In this document: positions 9,213-19,521 of the stretch, in pieces
Position numbering within the stretch: position 1 is the stretch's first letter
How the letters are laid out: each line of letters begins with the position of its first letter
The notes under the pieces: model-generated
What the model saw: only the letters and a program-made list of their open reading frames with translations
Database searches by the model: none
Told to the model about the DNA's origin: nothing
Translations under genes and position numbers: made by a program
Origin: Deltaproteobacteria bacterium
GTDB taxonomy: Bacteria; Desulfobacterota; Desulfuromonadia; Geobacterales; Geobacteraceae
Length of the DNA stretch: 64,000 nucleotides
Direction: 5' to 3'
NCBI GenBank assembly: GCA_021848385.1
Contig: JAJZUQ010000010.1
Location: forward strand, 1-64,000

Positions 9213-9965
9213 CTATTCAAGTGTCATGCCGTCGTAGGCGAATTCGATCCCCGCCGGCAGCTTCGACCCGTCACGATAGGGGACTTCGTGGGTCAGATGG
9301 GTGAAAATGGCTCGTTCCGGCTTGAGCCGGGCAACCACGTCCAATGCCCCCGCGATGTTGAAGTGGTTGTCGTGGGGGGTATAGCGCAGGGCGTCGATTA
9401 TCAGAATCCTCAGCCCGGTGAGAAGGTTGAGGGAATCAGCCGGAATCCGGCTGCAGTCGGTCAGGTACGCCATGTCGCCGAACCGGTAGCCGGTAGTGGG
9501 CATTTCCCCGTGCAGGAGCGGAACCGGAACAATGGCTGCGCCGAAAAGTGCGAACGGTCCGGTTACGACGTGGGGGTCAAGGAGTGGTGCGTACCCCGCC
9601 GATGACTGCCCCTGGAAGATGTACGCGAAGTTCCGGGAGATGACCGCCATGGTTTCCTCACTGCCGTAACAGGGAACGACCCGCTTGTGGATGAAGTGGA
9701 AGCCGCGCAGATCGTCGATTCCGTGGATATGGTCGGCATGGGAATGGGTAAACAACACCGCGTCGATACGCGGGAGATTCTCACGGATGGCCTGTTTCCT
9801 CAGATCGGTGGAGGTGTCCACCAGGATGTAGCGGCCGTCGATCTCGACGACGATTGAGGCACGCGTCCTTTTGTCCCGCGGGTCGCCAGAGAGACAGACC
9901 GGGCAACGGCAACCGACCATCGGCACACCGGTTGACGTTCCGCTGCCGAGAACGGTTATTTTCAT
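9213..9965 (-). CDS. MBL-fold metallo-hydrolase (PhnP-like)
   Basis: LGSGTSTGVPMVGCRCPVC, FTHSHADHIHGIDDLR. Confidence 0.85.
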   Translation of the reverse strand: MKITVLGSGTSTGVPMVGCRCPVCLSGDPRDKRTRASIVVEIDGRYILVDTSTDLRKQAIRENLPRIDAVLFTHSHADHIHGIDDLRGFHFIHKRVVPCYGSEETMAVISRNFAYIFQGQSSAGYAPLLDPHVVTGPFALFGAAIVPVPLLHGEMPTTGYRFGDMAYLTDCSRIPADSLNLLTGLRILIIDALRYTPHDNHFNIAGALDVVARLKPERAIFTHLTHEVPYRDGSKLPAGIEFAYDGMTLE

Positions 9966-10066
9966 GGTTCGGTTACTCCGCTTCGGATGCTACTACATAG
10001 CATGATTGCCCGCTCCAGGCAAGGGGTTTGTCCTGTTTGCCGATGTTTACGGGGGAGGTCAACCGC

Positions 10067-13036
10067 TCATTCTGCGGAGAAGTTCCGGGTCAGATGCAGC
10101 CTGATGGCATCCTCGAACTCCGCTTCCCGGTCCCCCCTGTAGACCATGGAAGAGCCGATCTCGGCGGCGAGGATGGCGGACAGGTATTTGGGGGGGAGTT
10201 TGGCAAGGCGTCGCCGGTATCGGGGTTCCTCGCGCAGCATGCGCGGCAGGTGGCTGAGAATGACGCGACGGTACAGCGGTTGCCGGCAGAGCTCCGGTCG
10301 TCCCTGGAAGAACCGGAAGAGACGGGTGTAATTGCCGTTGATCTCGGTACTCAGGGAGTTGGAGATGTCGGTGAAGAGAAGCGCCGGCTGTTCACGATGC
10401 CGCTTCAGAATCAGCCGCGCCTCGTCGCGCGCCCGTTTTTCCAGGATTTCGAGGACATCGCGGACGTACCGCTCCTTTTCCGCCATGAACTCCTCCTCTG
10501 AGAGGAGCAGATTGGCGATGATCTCATAGGAGGAGGAGATGACCCCGCACTTGTTGGCCGACGCGTCGCGCATGACGATGATGCCTCTCTTCTGGAGTTC
10601 GATCCTGGCCACGGGGGTAATGAAAGAGTTGGCCCCCTCCACGATGGCCCGTGCCGAGGGGGTGCCGTCCGGAAGGATGAACCGTTCCCAGTTCCCTTCG
10701 TCGATGCTTTCCGGGCGGCCGCCGGCGGGAATGAAGATATCCGCAGGGACGGTAAAGGGGAGCTCGCCGTACTCCCGGGAGAATTCGTCGATGGAGATCC
10801 ATTCCTCGTGGAGGCCAGCAGAGTCCTTTGTTACCTTCCGGTAGAGCTCGCGCAGGCCTTCCTTTCTGCTGCCGGTCTTAAAGAGCATGATCCCGCCGGG
10901 ATTGAGCGCCGCCGGGGCGAAGTCATCCAGGTCCCTGGAGAGGAGTATGCGCCTGAGTTCACCATGGTCGGCTCCCTGGGGGTCGGCCACGGCAGCAGTA
11001 CCGTCCAGAATGAGGGCGATTTTCATCCTCGGGCAGCGCTCCAGCATGATGCGCATGGCGTTTCCCGCCACGTCGCCGTTGGGACCGCCGGTGAACTTGA
11101 CGGCGAAAGGGTCCCTGCGGATGTCTATCCCCAGTTCTTCCATGGTTATTTCGGCGAAGGTCACCACCCCGGTGGAGGTGACGCCGTACTCCTTGTGGTT
11201 GATTCCCACCCGCTTGCTCGACATGATGCCGATGCCGAGCATGTAGCCGCGGCGCCGGGAAAGACGGGCGATCGCTTCGATCATGCCGTCATGCATGTTC
11301 TCGTCGGGGCCGAGTTCAATCGGTTCGTCTTCCCGGTAGTAGTCGACCACGGCAGGGTTTCGCGCCACGCCGTTTTCGGTTATGAAGATGTCAAGGAACG
11401 CGTTGGTTATCCCGTACTGGAGCTTGTAGAGGCGCCAGATCTCCAGTTCCCGTTCCCTCGCCCGCATCAGGTCGGAGGCGTCCAGAAGCATCACCAGCTT
11501 TGAGCCCCCCTCGTAGATGTCCTTGTTTTTGAAATGCTGGGTATGGGCCAGGACGAAGTTTTCCCGGAAGAGGGTGGCTGCGTTGGTGGTAAAGTCGTCC
11601 GGTGACCGGGCTATGACCGTGCGCCACCCTCCCCTGGCGATGTCGGAAAAGCCGATGTGATAACCGAAGCCGTACCGGCTGAAGAAAAAGGTGACCCTGA
11701 ACGGCGCCGCTGGCGGGAGGTCGGCGGTGAACTCGGAGCCCAGGTCGGTCAGGTAGGCAGGATCGAGACGGAAGGCGAGCGCCTGCTTACCCGGGACGAA
11801 GAAATTGGTCTTCAGGATGTGCCGGATGAAGGTGAGGCAGCAGCGGAAGATGGTGCGTCGCACCTCGTCCAGGTGGCGGTGGCCGGTGTTGTACCCTTCG
11901 ATCTCCTGCGCCGTTTCGGCGAGAACCTTTGGGTAAAGGGGGTCACGGTCGGTGCGTGCCGGGTCGAACCTGACTCGGAAGAGCCTGATGAGCTGGAACC
12001 CCATTTCCGGATGGCTGTGGAACGCCGACTGCACGTCGTCGAGGCCGAAGCGGTCGGGCTGGTTGTGGGCCAGGTTGGAATGGCAGAAGGAGATGAAGGC
12101 GTTGACGAGGGATGCATCTTCTCCGGTCATGAAACCGTTGACAACGAATTCCCGGTAAGCATGGGAACGGGTTGAGAGAATCTGGGTGGTGGCGAGTTCC
12201 TGCCGGAGCCTGATGTAGAGGTTTGATTCGCAGTCCAGGGGATCCCCCTGGCAGCGGACATAGAAGGTGCCGAGAAAGTAGGGGTGGACGCCGTTGGAGA
12301 TGGTCAGGCAGTAAGCGCGGTTCACCCCCAGTTCCAGCCGTTTGAATACTTCCATCACCTGGATGAGGAAATCCTTCTGGGGAGGATTTCCCACGGCGAA
12401 GTGGACCCGTGATTCGTTGCCCGCGCCAATCGGCTCCACGTCAAGGTAGAGCCCCCCGCCCTGGTTCCCCTTCTGGAAAAGGTTCAGGACCTGAGCGATG
12501 CGAATCGGCGGTGCTACCCGGACATACCCCTCGTGGTTCAGCCAGATGATCCGGAACAGCCGGTCGAATTCGCTCATGTCAAAGTCGGGGTAGTTACGGC
12601 GCAATTCCCTGCGTACTTTCGCCCGGATCGAGGCGGGGATGGTCGTGTCCCCCCCGGCATTGATCTCTTCGTTGCTCTTTCGGTCGAATTCGAACCGCTG
12701 TATCTCAAGGGACTCGGGGATACCCGGCAACGCCCCTTCCGAGTGAACGAACATGGCGAAGGATATCTCCCGCTCCTGGATCTCCCGGAGGGTAAGGGTC
12801 TCGTAGAGCGAGCCCGGATAGTTCCGTACGGCGAGTATATGGGTCTTGTCCCGGTCGGCCAGGATCAGCCGGCGGTTTTTCTTGAGACTCCCCAGTTCCC
12901 GCTCCAGGATGCCGAGCGCTTCCGGTTCGTCCTTCATGGCGATGAAGAAGTAAGGGGTCATCTGCTCCCGGAGCCAGCGGCGGTTTTCCGATTTCCCGCC
13001 AGCTCCTGCGCTGCTTGTGGTCACTGATACGCTCAT
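10067..13036 (-). CDS. NAD-specific glutamate dehydrogenase-like protein (large GDH family)
   Basis: 989 aa; ARGGWRTVIARSPDDF, YEGGSKLVMLLDASD, KFTGGPNGDVAGNAMRIML, VEGANSFITPVARIELQKRGI. Confidence 0.8.
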   Translation of the reverse strand: MSVSVTTSSAGAGGKSENRRWLREQMTPYFFIAMKDEPEALGILERELGSLKKNRRLILADRDKTHILAVRNYPGSLYETLTLREIQEREISFAMFVHSEGALPGIPESLEIQRFEFDRKSNEEINAGGDTTIPASIRAKVRRELRRNYPDFDMSEFDRLFRIIWLNHEGYVRVAPPIRIAQVLNLFQKGNQGGGLYLDVEPIGAGNESRVHFAVGNPPQKDFLIQVMEVFKRLELGVNRAYCLTISNGVHPYFLGTFYVRCQGDPLDCESNLYIRLRQELATTQILSTRSHAYREFVVNGFMTGEDASLVNAFISFCHSNLAHNQPDRFGLDDVQSAFHSHPEMGFQLIRLFRVRFDPARTDRDPLYPKVLAETAQEIEGYNTGHRHLDEVRRTIFRCCLTFIRHILKTNFFVPGKQALAFRLDPAYLTDLGSEFTADLPPAAPFRVTFFFSRYGFGYHIGFSDIARGGWRTVIARSPDDFTTNAATLFRENFVLAHTQHFKNKDIYEGGSKLVMLLDASDLMRARERELEIWRLYKLQYGITNAFLDIFITENGVARNPAVVDYYREDEPIELGPDENMHDGMIEAIARLSRRRGYMLGIGIMSSKRVGINHKEYGVTSTGVVTFAEITMEELGIDIRRDPFAVKFTGGPNGDVAGNAMRIMLERCPRMKIALILDGTAAVADPQGADHGELRRILLSRDLDDFAPAALNPGGIMLFKTGSRKEGLRELYRKVTKDSAGLHEEWISIDEFSREYGELPFTVPADIFIPAGGRPESIDEGNWERFILPDGTPSARAIVEGANSFITPVARIELQKRGIIVMRDASANKCGVISSSYEIIANLLLSEEEFMAEKERYVRDVLEILEKRARDEARLILKRHREQPALLFTDISNSLSTEINGNYTRLFRFFQGRPELCRQPLYRRVILSHLPRMLREEPRYRRRLAKLPPKYLSAILAAEIGSSMVYRGDREAEFEDAIRLHLTRNFSAE

Positions 13037-13050
13037 GATGGCATGCTCCG

Positions 13051-14172
13051 TTACCGCTCCCCTACGGTTTCCAGAAAGTCTTTGACCATGGGGGCGAATG
13101 TTTCGTGCTCGAGGAGGAAAGCGTCGTGGCCGTAGGAGGAAGGGATGAGGTGGTATTCCACCTTCTTGCCGATCTTGCGCAGGACGTTTACCATCTCTTC
13201 AGTCTGGTAGGGTGGGTAGAGCCAGTCGGAGGTGAAGGCGAAGAACTGAAGCGGCGCCTCCACCCGGGAGAAGGCTTCCTCCAGGGATTCGTACCCCAGG
13301 GAGACGTCGTAGAGGTCCAGGGCCTTGGCGAGGTAAAGGAAGGAGTTTGCGTCGAAGCGGTCGACGAAGTTGTAGCCGTTATACGAAAGATAGCGCTCCA
13401 CCTCGAACTGGCCGAAAAAGTCGAACAGACCGTCCCTGGCGGAGAACCGGCGATCGAACTTCGCGGTCATGGATTCGTCGGAGAGAAAGGTGATGTGTCC
13501 TATTCCCCGTGCCAGGGCCAGGCCGTCCTTGGGGTTCTTGCGGTACTCCCCCTTTTTCCAGGTCGGGTCGTTGAAAATGGCCCAACGGGCCACGGCGTTC
13601 AAGGCGATTGCCTGGGCCGACGGGCGGGGTGTCGCGGCAAGCACGACTGCGGAGGCGATGCGCTCCGGCAGCTGGGTAGCCCACTCCAGAGCCTGCATCC
13701 CCCCCATGCTACCCCCCAGGACAGTGAGAAGCCGGTCGATTCCCAGGTGGTCGATGAGGAACTCCTGGGCACGCACCATGTCGCGCACGGTGATGACCGG
13801 AAAGGAGAGGTTGTAGCGTTTGCCCGTGCGGGGGTTTATGGAGGCAGGCCCGGTTGATCCGAAGCATGAGCCGATGACGTTCGGGCAGATGACGAAATAC
13901 CGGTCGGTATCGAGGAGACGGCCGGGGCCGACGATGGCGTCCCACCATCCCGGTTTCTGGTCGTCTTCGGATGATTTGCCCGCCAGGTGGGCGTTGCCGG
14001 TCCAGGCGTGGGTTACCAGGATGGCGTTGGAACGTGCCGCGTTGAGGGTCCCGTAGGTCTCGTAGACGAGGGTGATCGGTGACAGGATGCGGCCGCTCTC
14101 AAGCCGGAGCCCCGTGTCGATGGTCAGTGATTGTTCTTGTACGATGCCGACGGACATTGGATTCTCACTCAT
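13051..14172 (-). CDS. metX: homoserine O-acetyltransferase
   Basis: alpha/beta hydrolase [27 protein letters not shown]; preceded by SAM riboswitch. Confidence 0.93.
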   Translation of the reverse strand: MSENPMSVGIVQEQSLTIDTGLRLESGRILSPITLVYETYGTLNAARSNAILVTHAWTGNAHLAGKSSEDDQKPGWWDAIVGPGRLLDTDRYFVICPNVIGSCFGSTGPASINPRTGKRYNLSFPVITVRDMVRAQEFLIDHLGIDRLLTVLGGSMGGMQALEWATQLPERIASAVVLAATPRPSAQAIALNAVARWAIFNDPTWKKGEYRKNPKDGLALARGIGHITFLSDESMTAKFDRRFSARDGLFDFFGQFEVERYLSYNGYNFVDRFDANSFLYLAKALDLYDVSLGYESLEEAFSRVEAPLQFFAFTSDWLYPPYQTEEMVNVLRKIGKKVEYHLIPSSYGHDAFLLEHETFAPMVKDFLETVGER

Positions 14173-14237
14173 CAGTGCGGAAGGGGAGACAGGGACATCC
14201 CTTCTTCCGTGATTCTGTTTTTCAGCCCTTCTGATAG

Positions 14238-14513
14238 AAAAAGCCCCTTCTCACGAGTGATGATGAGAAGGGGCTTCAGATGTGCGACCATCGTCCAAGC
14301 GCCTCTCTCATCTTTGCCTTGCGGCAGGATTTAGCACCTGACGTTCTCCGCTTCGCCGCCGGTTCAATGTCTGCGGGCTTCGCCGGAAACTCCCTGTACT
14401 CATTGGTACGCTCGTCGTCTCCTCTCTGCCGTTGACCTCGAACCGAATGCGAACCGGAGTAACCGGTTGCTGTGGCTTCACAGGGCCTTTCCCTCCACCA
14501 CTCTCGATAAGAA
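14238..14513 (-). promoter_or_regulatory. SAM-I (S-box) riboswitch with intrinsic terminator controlling metX
   Basis: Minus strand CTTATCGAGAGTGGTGGAGGGAAAGGCCCTGTGAAGCCACAGCAACC ... AGGTGCTAAATCCTGC ... AGATGAGAG; terminator AAGCCCCTTCTCA/TGAGAAGGGGCTTTTTC at 14238-14276. Confidence 0.95.
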
Positions 14514-14600
14514 AGCTAGCTATTCAATTTTCATGAAAAAGAATACGAGAGGGGTGTGGTTTTGTCAACAATTTGTTGCCCCCATGTCACTCCTGTCCTG

Positions 14601-16526
14601 CTAGAACTGCTCGCCGGTCCACATCTCCTCGGTGAAGCGGATGGCCTTGTTTCTTCCCGTCTCCTTTGCTTTGTAAAGCGCGACGTCGGCGTATTTGATG
14701 GCCTGCCAGAAGAGCTGGGTGTCGATGGGGAATTCGCTGACGCCGAGGCTGATGGTCTTTTTGAGCACCCCGTCCTGTACTTTGAACTTGGCATTCTGCA
14801 CGCTTTCCCTTATCTTTTCGGCCACCTTCATGGTTTCATCTTTGTTGGTGTCCAGAAGGACCACGAGGAATTCCTCACCACCGAATCGTATGACCAGGTC
14901 GGATGTCCTGACGCTGCTCCTGATGAGGCCGGAAGTTTCCTTGAGCACGGCATCGCCCGCGTTGTGGCCGTACACGTCGTTTACCTGTTTGAAAAAGTCC
15001 AGGTCGCACATGATGAGACCGATATTCTTGCCGCGTCGCATAACCCCGGCGACCATGTTCTCGGTGCACTCCTGCAGGAATCTTCTGTTGTACAGGCCGG
15101 TCAGCGAGTCCTTGAGAGCGGAATCCCGTAGCGTATCCATGAGCCTCTTGGCTTCGATCACCGAGAGAGACTCTTTGACGTACTGCCTCGCCTTGAACAC
15201 TTTCTGGTCTATGGTGTGCTGGTCCCGGTAACGCGGGTCAGCCCTGTCGAACACGAGCTGCACCACTCCGCCGGTCCCTCCGCCGATGATCATCGGGATG
15301 CAGTAGTGTTCCTTCCCCTGCTCAACCTGGAACTGCTTGCAGATATGGGGATAGACCATGGAAGAGATGGCGTGGCCGGTCTTCTTTGCCTTGCACAGCT
15401 CGCTGCTGTCCAGGATGTCGGGGCTGCAGAACGACTCATTGTCGGAGAGGACCAGGGGGAAGACCGGGCTCATCTTGTTCTGGTTGGTTGGAATCTCGTA
15501 GATGAGGAATTCATCGATGCCGACCTGTTCCCGCAGTACATTCCCAAGGCGGGAGTATACGTCTGCCAGGGTGTCGTCTTCTTCGATGACCTTTTTGAAG
15601 GTCGTCATGCCGTGTATGGATTCCATCAAACCGTTGAATTCGGCGGAGAGGATACCGATTTCATCTTTGGAGTGGATGGCGATCTTCTTGGACAGATCGA
15701 CGTCTCCGGTCCCCAGGGCGTGAATCTGCTCGATAATGGATTTTACCGGATTGGCGATGGATCGGGATATCCAGATAGTAAAAATGCCGAGGAGAACCAG
15801 GGCGATGAGCAGGACAACAACAACGATGGTAGTGGTATACGTGACGGTGGAGTTTATTGTCCCGGCGTTCTCTGTATAGAGGTGGGAGGCGTTGGCTGAA
15901 TAGTCGTTGGACAGAGCCAGCGCCTCGGCAAGGGTCTGCTGGTATTCCTTCAGTTTCACGTTGTCCCGGTTGTTGTCCTGTTGGGTGTCAGGCAGGTTTT
16001 TCATCTTCTGGTCGGTGAATGCCTGAAATTTCTTGACGAGAACCCCTTGGAGAACTGTCATTTCACTAACGTATTTTTCTCCTGCCAGATCTCCCCTGAC
16101 GGGCGAGGTGGTAAACGTTTCGATCAGTTTGCCGTTTTCCCGCGAGTAGTCATTCACCCTCCCCCCTGCTTGCAGGGCTGAGAGAAACGCACTGATGTCT
16201 TCCATCCGGGCCTTGGACGTCTCGATTCTGTGCAGAGCGCTCCTGATGTCGGACGTTCTGGAAAGTTCGAGGGCATCCAGGTTCAGACTCTGAATGTTTC
16301 GGGCAATTTTTTGCGCCAGCCTGTCCTGGGGAATAAGGTCCCTGACTATGGTGTCGGTCTTCTTGTCCACGGTGAGGAGTGCAGCCAGCGTTACGACGAA
16401 GAGCATCACGAACCAGAAAAGGACGCCGACGGAAAAGAGGCGGAATTTCTTCTTGATGGGGAGATCGATAAAGGTAATGAAATTTATGAAACGACGGGAC
16501 ATGTCTTTGACATTGTTTTCAGGCAT
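14601..16526 (-). CDS. membrane GGDEF-domain diguanylate cyclase with HAMP
   Basis: IRFGGEEFLVVLL, HAMP IWISRSIANPVKSIIEQI; start chosen at MPENNVKDMSRRF (track ORF extends to 16577). Confidence 0.85.
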   Translation of the reverse strand: MPENNVKDMSRRFINFITFIDLPIKKKFRLFSVGVLFWFVMLFVVTLAALLTVDKKTDTIVRDLIPQDRLAQKIARNIQSLNLDALELSRTSDIRSALHRIETSKARMEDISAFLSALQAGGRVNDYSRENGKLIETFTTSPVRGDLAGEKYVSEMTVLQGVLVKKFQAFTDQKMKNLPDTQQDNNRDNVKLKEYQQTLAEALALSNDYSANASHLYTENAGTINSTVTYTTTIVVVVLLIALVLLGIFTIWISRSIANPVKSIIEQIHALGTGDVDLSKKIAIHSKDEIGILSAEFNGLMESIHGMTTFKKVIEEDDTLADVYSRLGNVLREQVGIDEFLIYEIPTNQNKMSPVFPLVLSDNESFCSPDILDSSELCKAKKTGHAISSMVYPHICKQFQVEQGKEHYCIPMIIGGGTGGVVQLVFDRADPRYRDQHTIDQKVFKARQYVKESLSVIEAKRLMDTLRDSALKDSLTGLYNRRFLQECTENMVAGVMRRGKNIGLIMCDLDFFKQVNDVYGHNAGDAVLKETSGLIRSSVRTSDLVIRFGGEEFLVVLLDTNKDETMKVAEKIRESVQNAKFKVQDGVLKKTISLGVSEFPIDTQLFWQAIKYADVALYKAKETGRNKAIRFTEEMWTGEQF

Positions 16527-16704
16527 GCAGGTGGATTCTCCCTCGCACAATTGAATATCGGTTGGAAAACCCGCCAATTATTCCAGATAAAGTGCCATTA
16601 ATCAACATATTTTGGCATGTTTGAGCCGGGACAGTTGAGGAGAGGGACATCCCAATGGGAAGGCGTGTGGTGAGAATAAACAAGGGAGGATGTCAGTCGG
16701 TGCG

Positions 16705-17547
16705 TTACCCGGCGAGGAGCGGAGTGAGAGCGGCCTTCATCTTTTTCAGGGCACCCTCTTCGATCTGGCGCACCCGTTCGCGGGAGATGGCGAAGTGGTC
16801 GGCTATCCCCTGGAGCGTGAGGGGTTCGTCGGCGGTGATGCGGTGCTCAATGATGTAGCGCTCCTTCTCATTGAGCGAGGTAAGGGCGGAAGCTATTCCC
16901 CGTTGCAGCAGCCTGTTCTCCTGGAGCTCGGCCAGCTGTTCCTCCTGGTTCTGGCGATCATCTGCCAGGGTTTCCAGAAGGGTGAGCCCGTCGCCATCGG
17001 CAATTTCCGCATCGAGGGAGTGTTCGCCGCGCATCCGCTGTTCCATCTCTACGACGTCCGACTCCCGCACATCCAGGGAGAGGGCGGTTGCTTCGCTGTC
17101 GTCATGGCCAGTCATCTGCCTGATGGCATTTTTGGCCTGGCTCAGCTTGAAAAAGAGCTTCTTCTGCGCCTGGGTGGTACCGATTTTCAGGAGGCTCCAG
17201 CCGGAGATGATGTGGTTCTGGATGTAGGCGCGAATCCACCAGACAGCGTAGGAGATGAGCCGGAATCCTTTGTAGGGGTTGAACTTGCGTACGGCCATCA
17301 TGAGCCCTACGTTCCCCTCCTGGATCAGGTCGAGCATCTTCATGCCGTAGTCCCGGTATTCGGCGGCTATCTTCACCACGAAGCGGAGATTGGCAGTAAT
17401 CAGGCGGTGTGCCGCTTCCAGGTCCTTCTCTTCGTAAAATTTTACGGCGAGACGCTGTTCCTCTTCGGGAGAAAGAAGGGGGAATTTCTTTATTTCGGAC
17501 ATATAGAGATTGAGGCTGTCGGCGACGACAGGCATGGTCATGGTCAT
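16705..17547 (-). CDS. rpoH: RNA polymerase sigma-32 factor
   Basis: DLIQEGNVGLMMAVRKFNPYKGFRLISYAVWWIRAYIQNHI; C-terminal region 4 HTH; CIRCE upstream. Confidence 0.92.
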   Translation of the reverse strand: MTMTMPVVADSLNLYMSEIKKFPLLSPEEEQRLAVKFYEEKDLEAAHRLITANLRFVVKIAAEYRDYGMKMLDLIQEGNVGLMMAVRKFNPYKGFRLISYAVWWIRAYIQNHIISGWSLLKIGTTQAQKKLFFKLSQAKNAIRQMTGHDDSEATALSLDVRESDVVEMEQRMRGEHSLDAEIADGDGLTLLETLADDRQNQEEQLAELQENRLLQRGIASALTSLNEKERYIIEHRITADEPLTLQGIADHFAISRERVRQIEEGALKKMKAALTPLLAG

Positions 17548-17598
17548 GGCGTGTTTTCTCCTCCGTCAGTACGTGCGCGATTTCCGGTCACAGCTTTG

Positions 17599-17625
17599 TT
17601 AGCACTCTCGACAGTGGAGTGCTAA
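17599..17625. promoter_or_regulatory. CIRCE element (HrcA operator) upstream of rpoH
   Basis: TTAGCACTC-TCGACAGTG-GAGTGCTAA, exact consensus inverted repeat with 9-nt spacer. Confidence 0.95.
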
Positions 17626-17630
17626 TCGTA

Positions 17631-17659
17631 AATATAACAACCGTTGGAGAAAAAATCAA
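17631..17659 (-). promoter_or_regulatory. predicted sigma-70 promoter of rpoH
   Basis: Minus strand TTGATT-N17-TATATT immediately upstream of CIRCE. Confidence 0.6.
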
Positions 17660-17666
17660 GGCGGGA

Positions 17667-18122
17667 TTATTGCTGCTGGAAAATCATGATGGTCATGTCG
17701 GGGCGTTTTGGCACATAGCCAAAGGAGATGCGGGTTGCCCCGCTTTCCCAGGTATAGGTTATTACGTGGGGAGAGGGGGCTCGTTCGTAAGCCCCTTCGC
17801 CGAACATTTTCCGGTAGGTGGCGAGGATCCTGCTGGTGCCACGCCGTTTGACGTAGTCGGGGTTGAACCTGATTGATACGCCGACCAGTTTGTCGCCCTT
17901 GAAGCTGAAGGTACGAATGAAGATTTCCCAATTGGGATTGAACTGGCGGTACACGTAATCGTTCTGGAACCTCCCCAGGTTCCCGCTGGGGTAGTCTGCC
18001 ATGACTTTGCGCAGGTCGGTTCCCCAGGGGGTTTCCCGGTATCCGTCAGGTATCCTGTCTGCGTAGGCGGCCAGGGCTGTCAGGCAGAGAACGGTGCTTA
18101 TCAGGGCTGTCAGCCTCTTCAT
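17667..18122 (-). CDS. secreted/periplasmic hypothetical protein
   Basis: Signal peptide MKRLTALISTVLCLTALAAYA; track ORF extends further 5' but this start is more plausible. Confidence 0.65.
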   Translation of the reverse strand: MKRLTALISTVLCLTALAAYADRIPDGYRETPWGTDLRKVMADYPSGNLGRFQNDYVYRQFNPNWEIFIRTFSFKGDKLVGVSIRFNPDYVKRRGTSRILATYRKMFGEGAYERAPSPHVITYTWESGATRISFGYVPKRPDMTIMIFQQQ

Positions 18123-18288
18123 ACAGGCTCCATTTAATGAGTGATTGTGCTCGCTCCACAATACAGGAGAATCCCTTCCGGTGTCAATGGCGGTAGAGGA
18201 AAACCCTTGCCCGTTAAGGGCTTTGTATGGTAAATCATTAAAGGTACAAAAATCCGACGCTGAGCGCCGCAACCGGAGGTTTTCGCAG

Positions 18289-19362
18289 ATGGACATCAAA
18301 ATTTTACCCCTTTCCGATGACAAGAAAAAGCCCAAATATGCCGACGAATCAAAGCTCGGCTTTGGCCGGCTATTTACCGACCGGATGCTGCTCGTCGAAT
18401 GGAAGGAAGGCGAGGGGTGGATCAACGGACGGATTGAACCCTATGGCCCCTTTTCCCTTGATCCGGCGTGTTCCGTTTTTCATTACTCCCAGGAGATTTT
18501 TGAGGGGCTCAAAGCCTACAAGTGGAGAGACGGCACAATAACCCTCTTTCGCCCCGAGATGAACGCCCGGCGTTTCAATCAATCTGCCGACAGGCTCTGC
18601 ATGCCCGAACTGCCGGAAGATATCTTTATTGGCGGTATCGAAAAGCTCGTTTCGCTGGAGCGCGACTGGATACCTTCGTCGGAAGGGACCTCCCTCTACA
18701 TCCGCCCCACCATGATCGGTGTCGAGGCTGCTTTGGGAGTAAAACCCGCGAACCATTACTACTTCTACGTGATCCTCTCGCCGGTCGGTGCATACTACTC
18801 CACGGGGTTCAACCCCATCAAGATCATGGTGGAAGACCGTTATGCCCGCTCCGTCCCCGGAGGCACGGGAGAGGCCAAAACCGGCGGCAACTACGCCTGT
18901 TCTCTCAAGGCCGGACTTGAAGCGAAAAAGAAGGGGTACGACCAGGTCCTCTGGCTCGATGGCGTCGAGCGCCGCTACATTGAAGAGGTGGGGGCAATGA
19001 ATATGCTCTTTGCCTATGGGAAGACCATCGTTACCTCCGAACTCACCGGCACCATCCTGAACGGCGTCACCCGCGACTCTGCGCTCAAGTTGGCCGCGAG
19101 CCTTGGCTATACTGTCGAGGAGCGGCCCATCGACGTGAATGAGCTGATGGCCGACATTCTGGCAGGCAAGGTGACTGAAGCCTTCGGTAGTGGAACCGCA
19201 GCAGTCATCAGCCCGGTCGGCGTCCTTGCTTACCAGGGTGAGGACTACACGGTGGGCGATGGTCGTGTGGGCGCTATTACCCGCCAGCTTTACGACACCC
19301 TTACCGGCATCCAGACCGGCAAAATTGAAGACCGTTTCGGCTGGGTGAGAAAAATCGGGTAA
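18289..19362 (+). CDS. ilvE: branched-chain amino acid aminotransferase
   Basis: YSQEIFEGLKAYKW, SLYIRPTMIG, EVGAMNMLFAY, FGSGTAAVISPVG; RBS GGAGG upstream of ATG 18289. Confidence 0.92.
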   Translation: MDIKILPLSDDKKKPKYADESKLGFGRLFTDRMLLVEWKEGEGWINGRIEPYGPFSLDPACSVFHYSQEIFEGLKAYKWRDGTITLFRPEMNARRFNQSADRLCMPELPEDIFIGGIEKLVSLERDWIPSSEGTSLYIRPTMIGVEAALGVKPANHYYFYVILSPVGAYYSTGFNPIKIMVEDRYARSVPGGTGEAKTGGNYACSLKAGLEAKKKGYDQVLWLDGVERRYIEEVGAMNMLFAYGKTIVTSELTGTILNGVTRDSALKLAASLGYTVEERPIDVNELMADILAGKVTEAFGSGTAAVISPVGVLAYQGEDYTVGDGRVGAITRQLYDTLTGIQTGKIEDRFGWVRKIG

Positions 19363-19365
19363 CTT

Positions 19366-19521
19366 ATGAAAGAGCGGCACGTCGAGGCAAACAGGCTCTG
19401 TCTTTCCTGTCGTCGCATCTGCAAGCAGCCTGTTGCGGTGGTGATAACCTCCTGCCCCCGTTACTATGCGGGGCCGAAGGTGAAACGCTGCACCTGGAAG
19501 CAGTTGGAACTCGGTTTGTGA
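19366..19521 (+). CDS. small Cys-rich protein, 51 aa (below ORF-track cutoff)
   Basis: MKERHVEANRLCLSCRRICKQPVAVVITSCPRYYAGPKVKRCTWKQLELGL; stop overlaps GTG start of ferredoxin ORF. Confidence 0.6.
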   Translation: MKERHVEANRLCLSCRRICKQPVAVVITSCPRYYAGPKVKRCTWKQLELGL

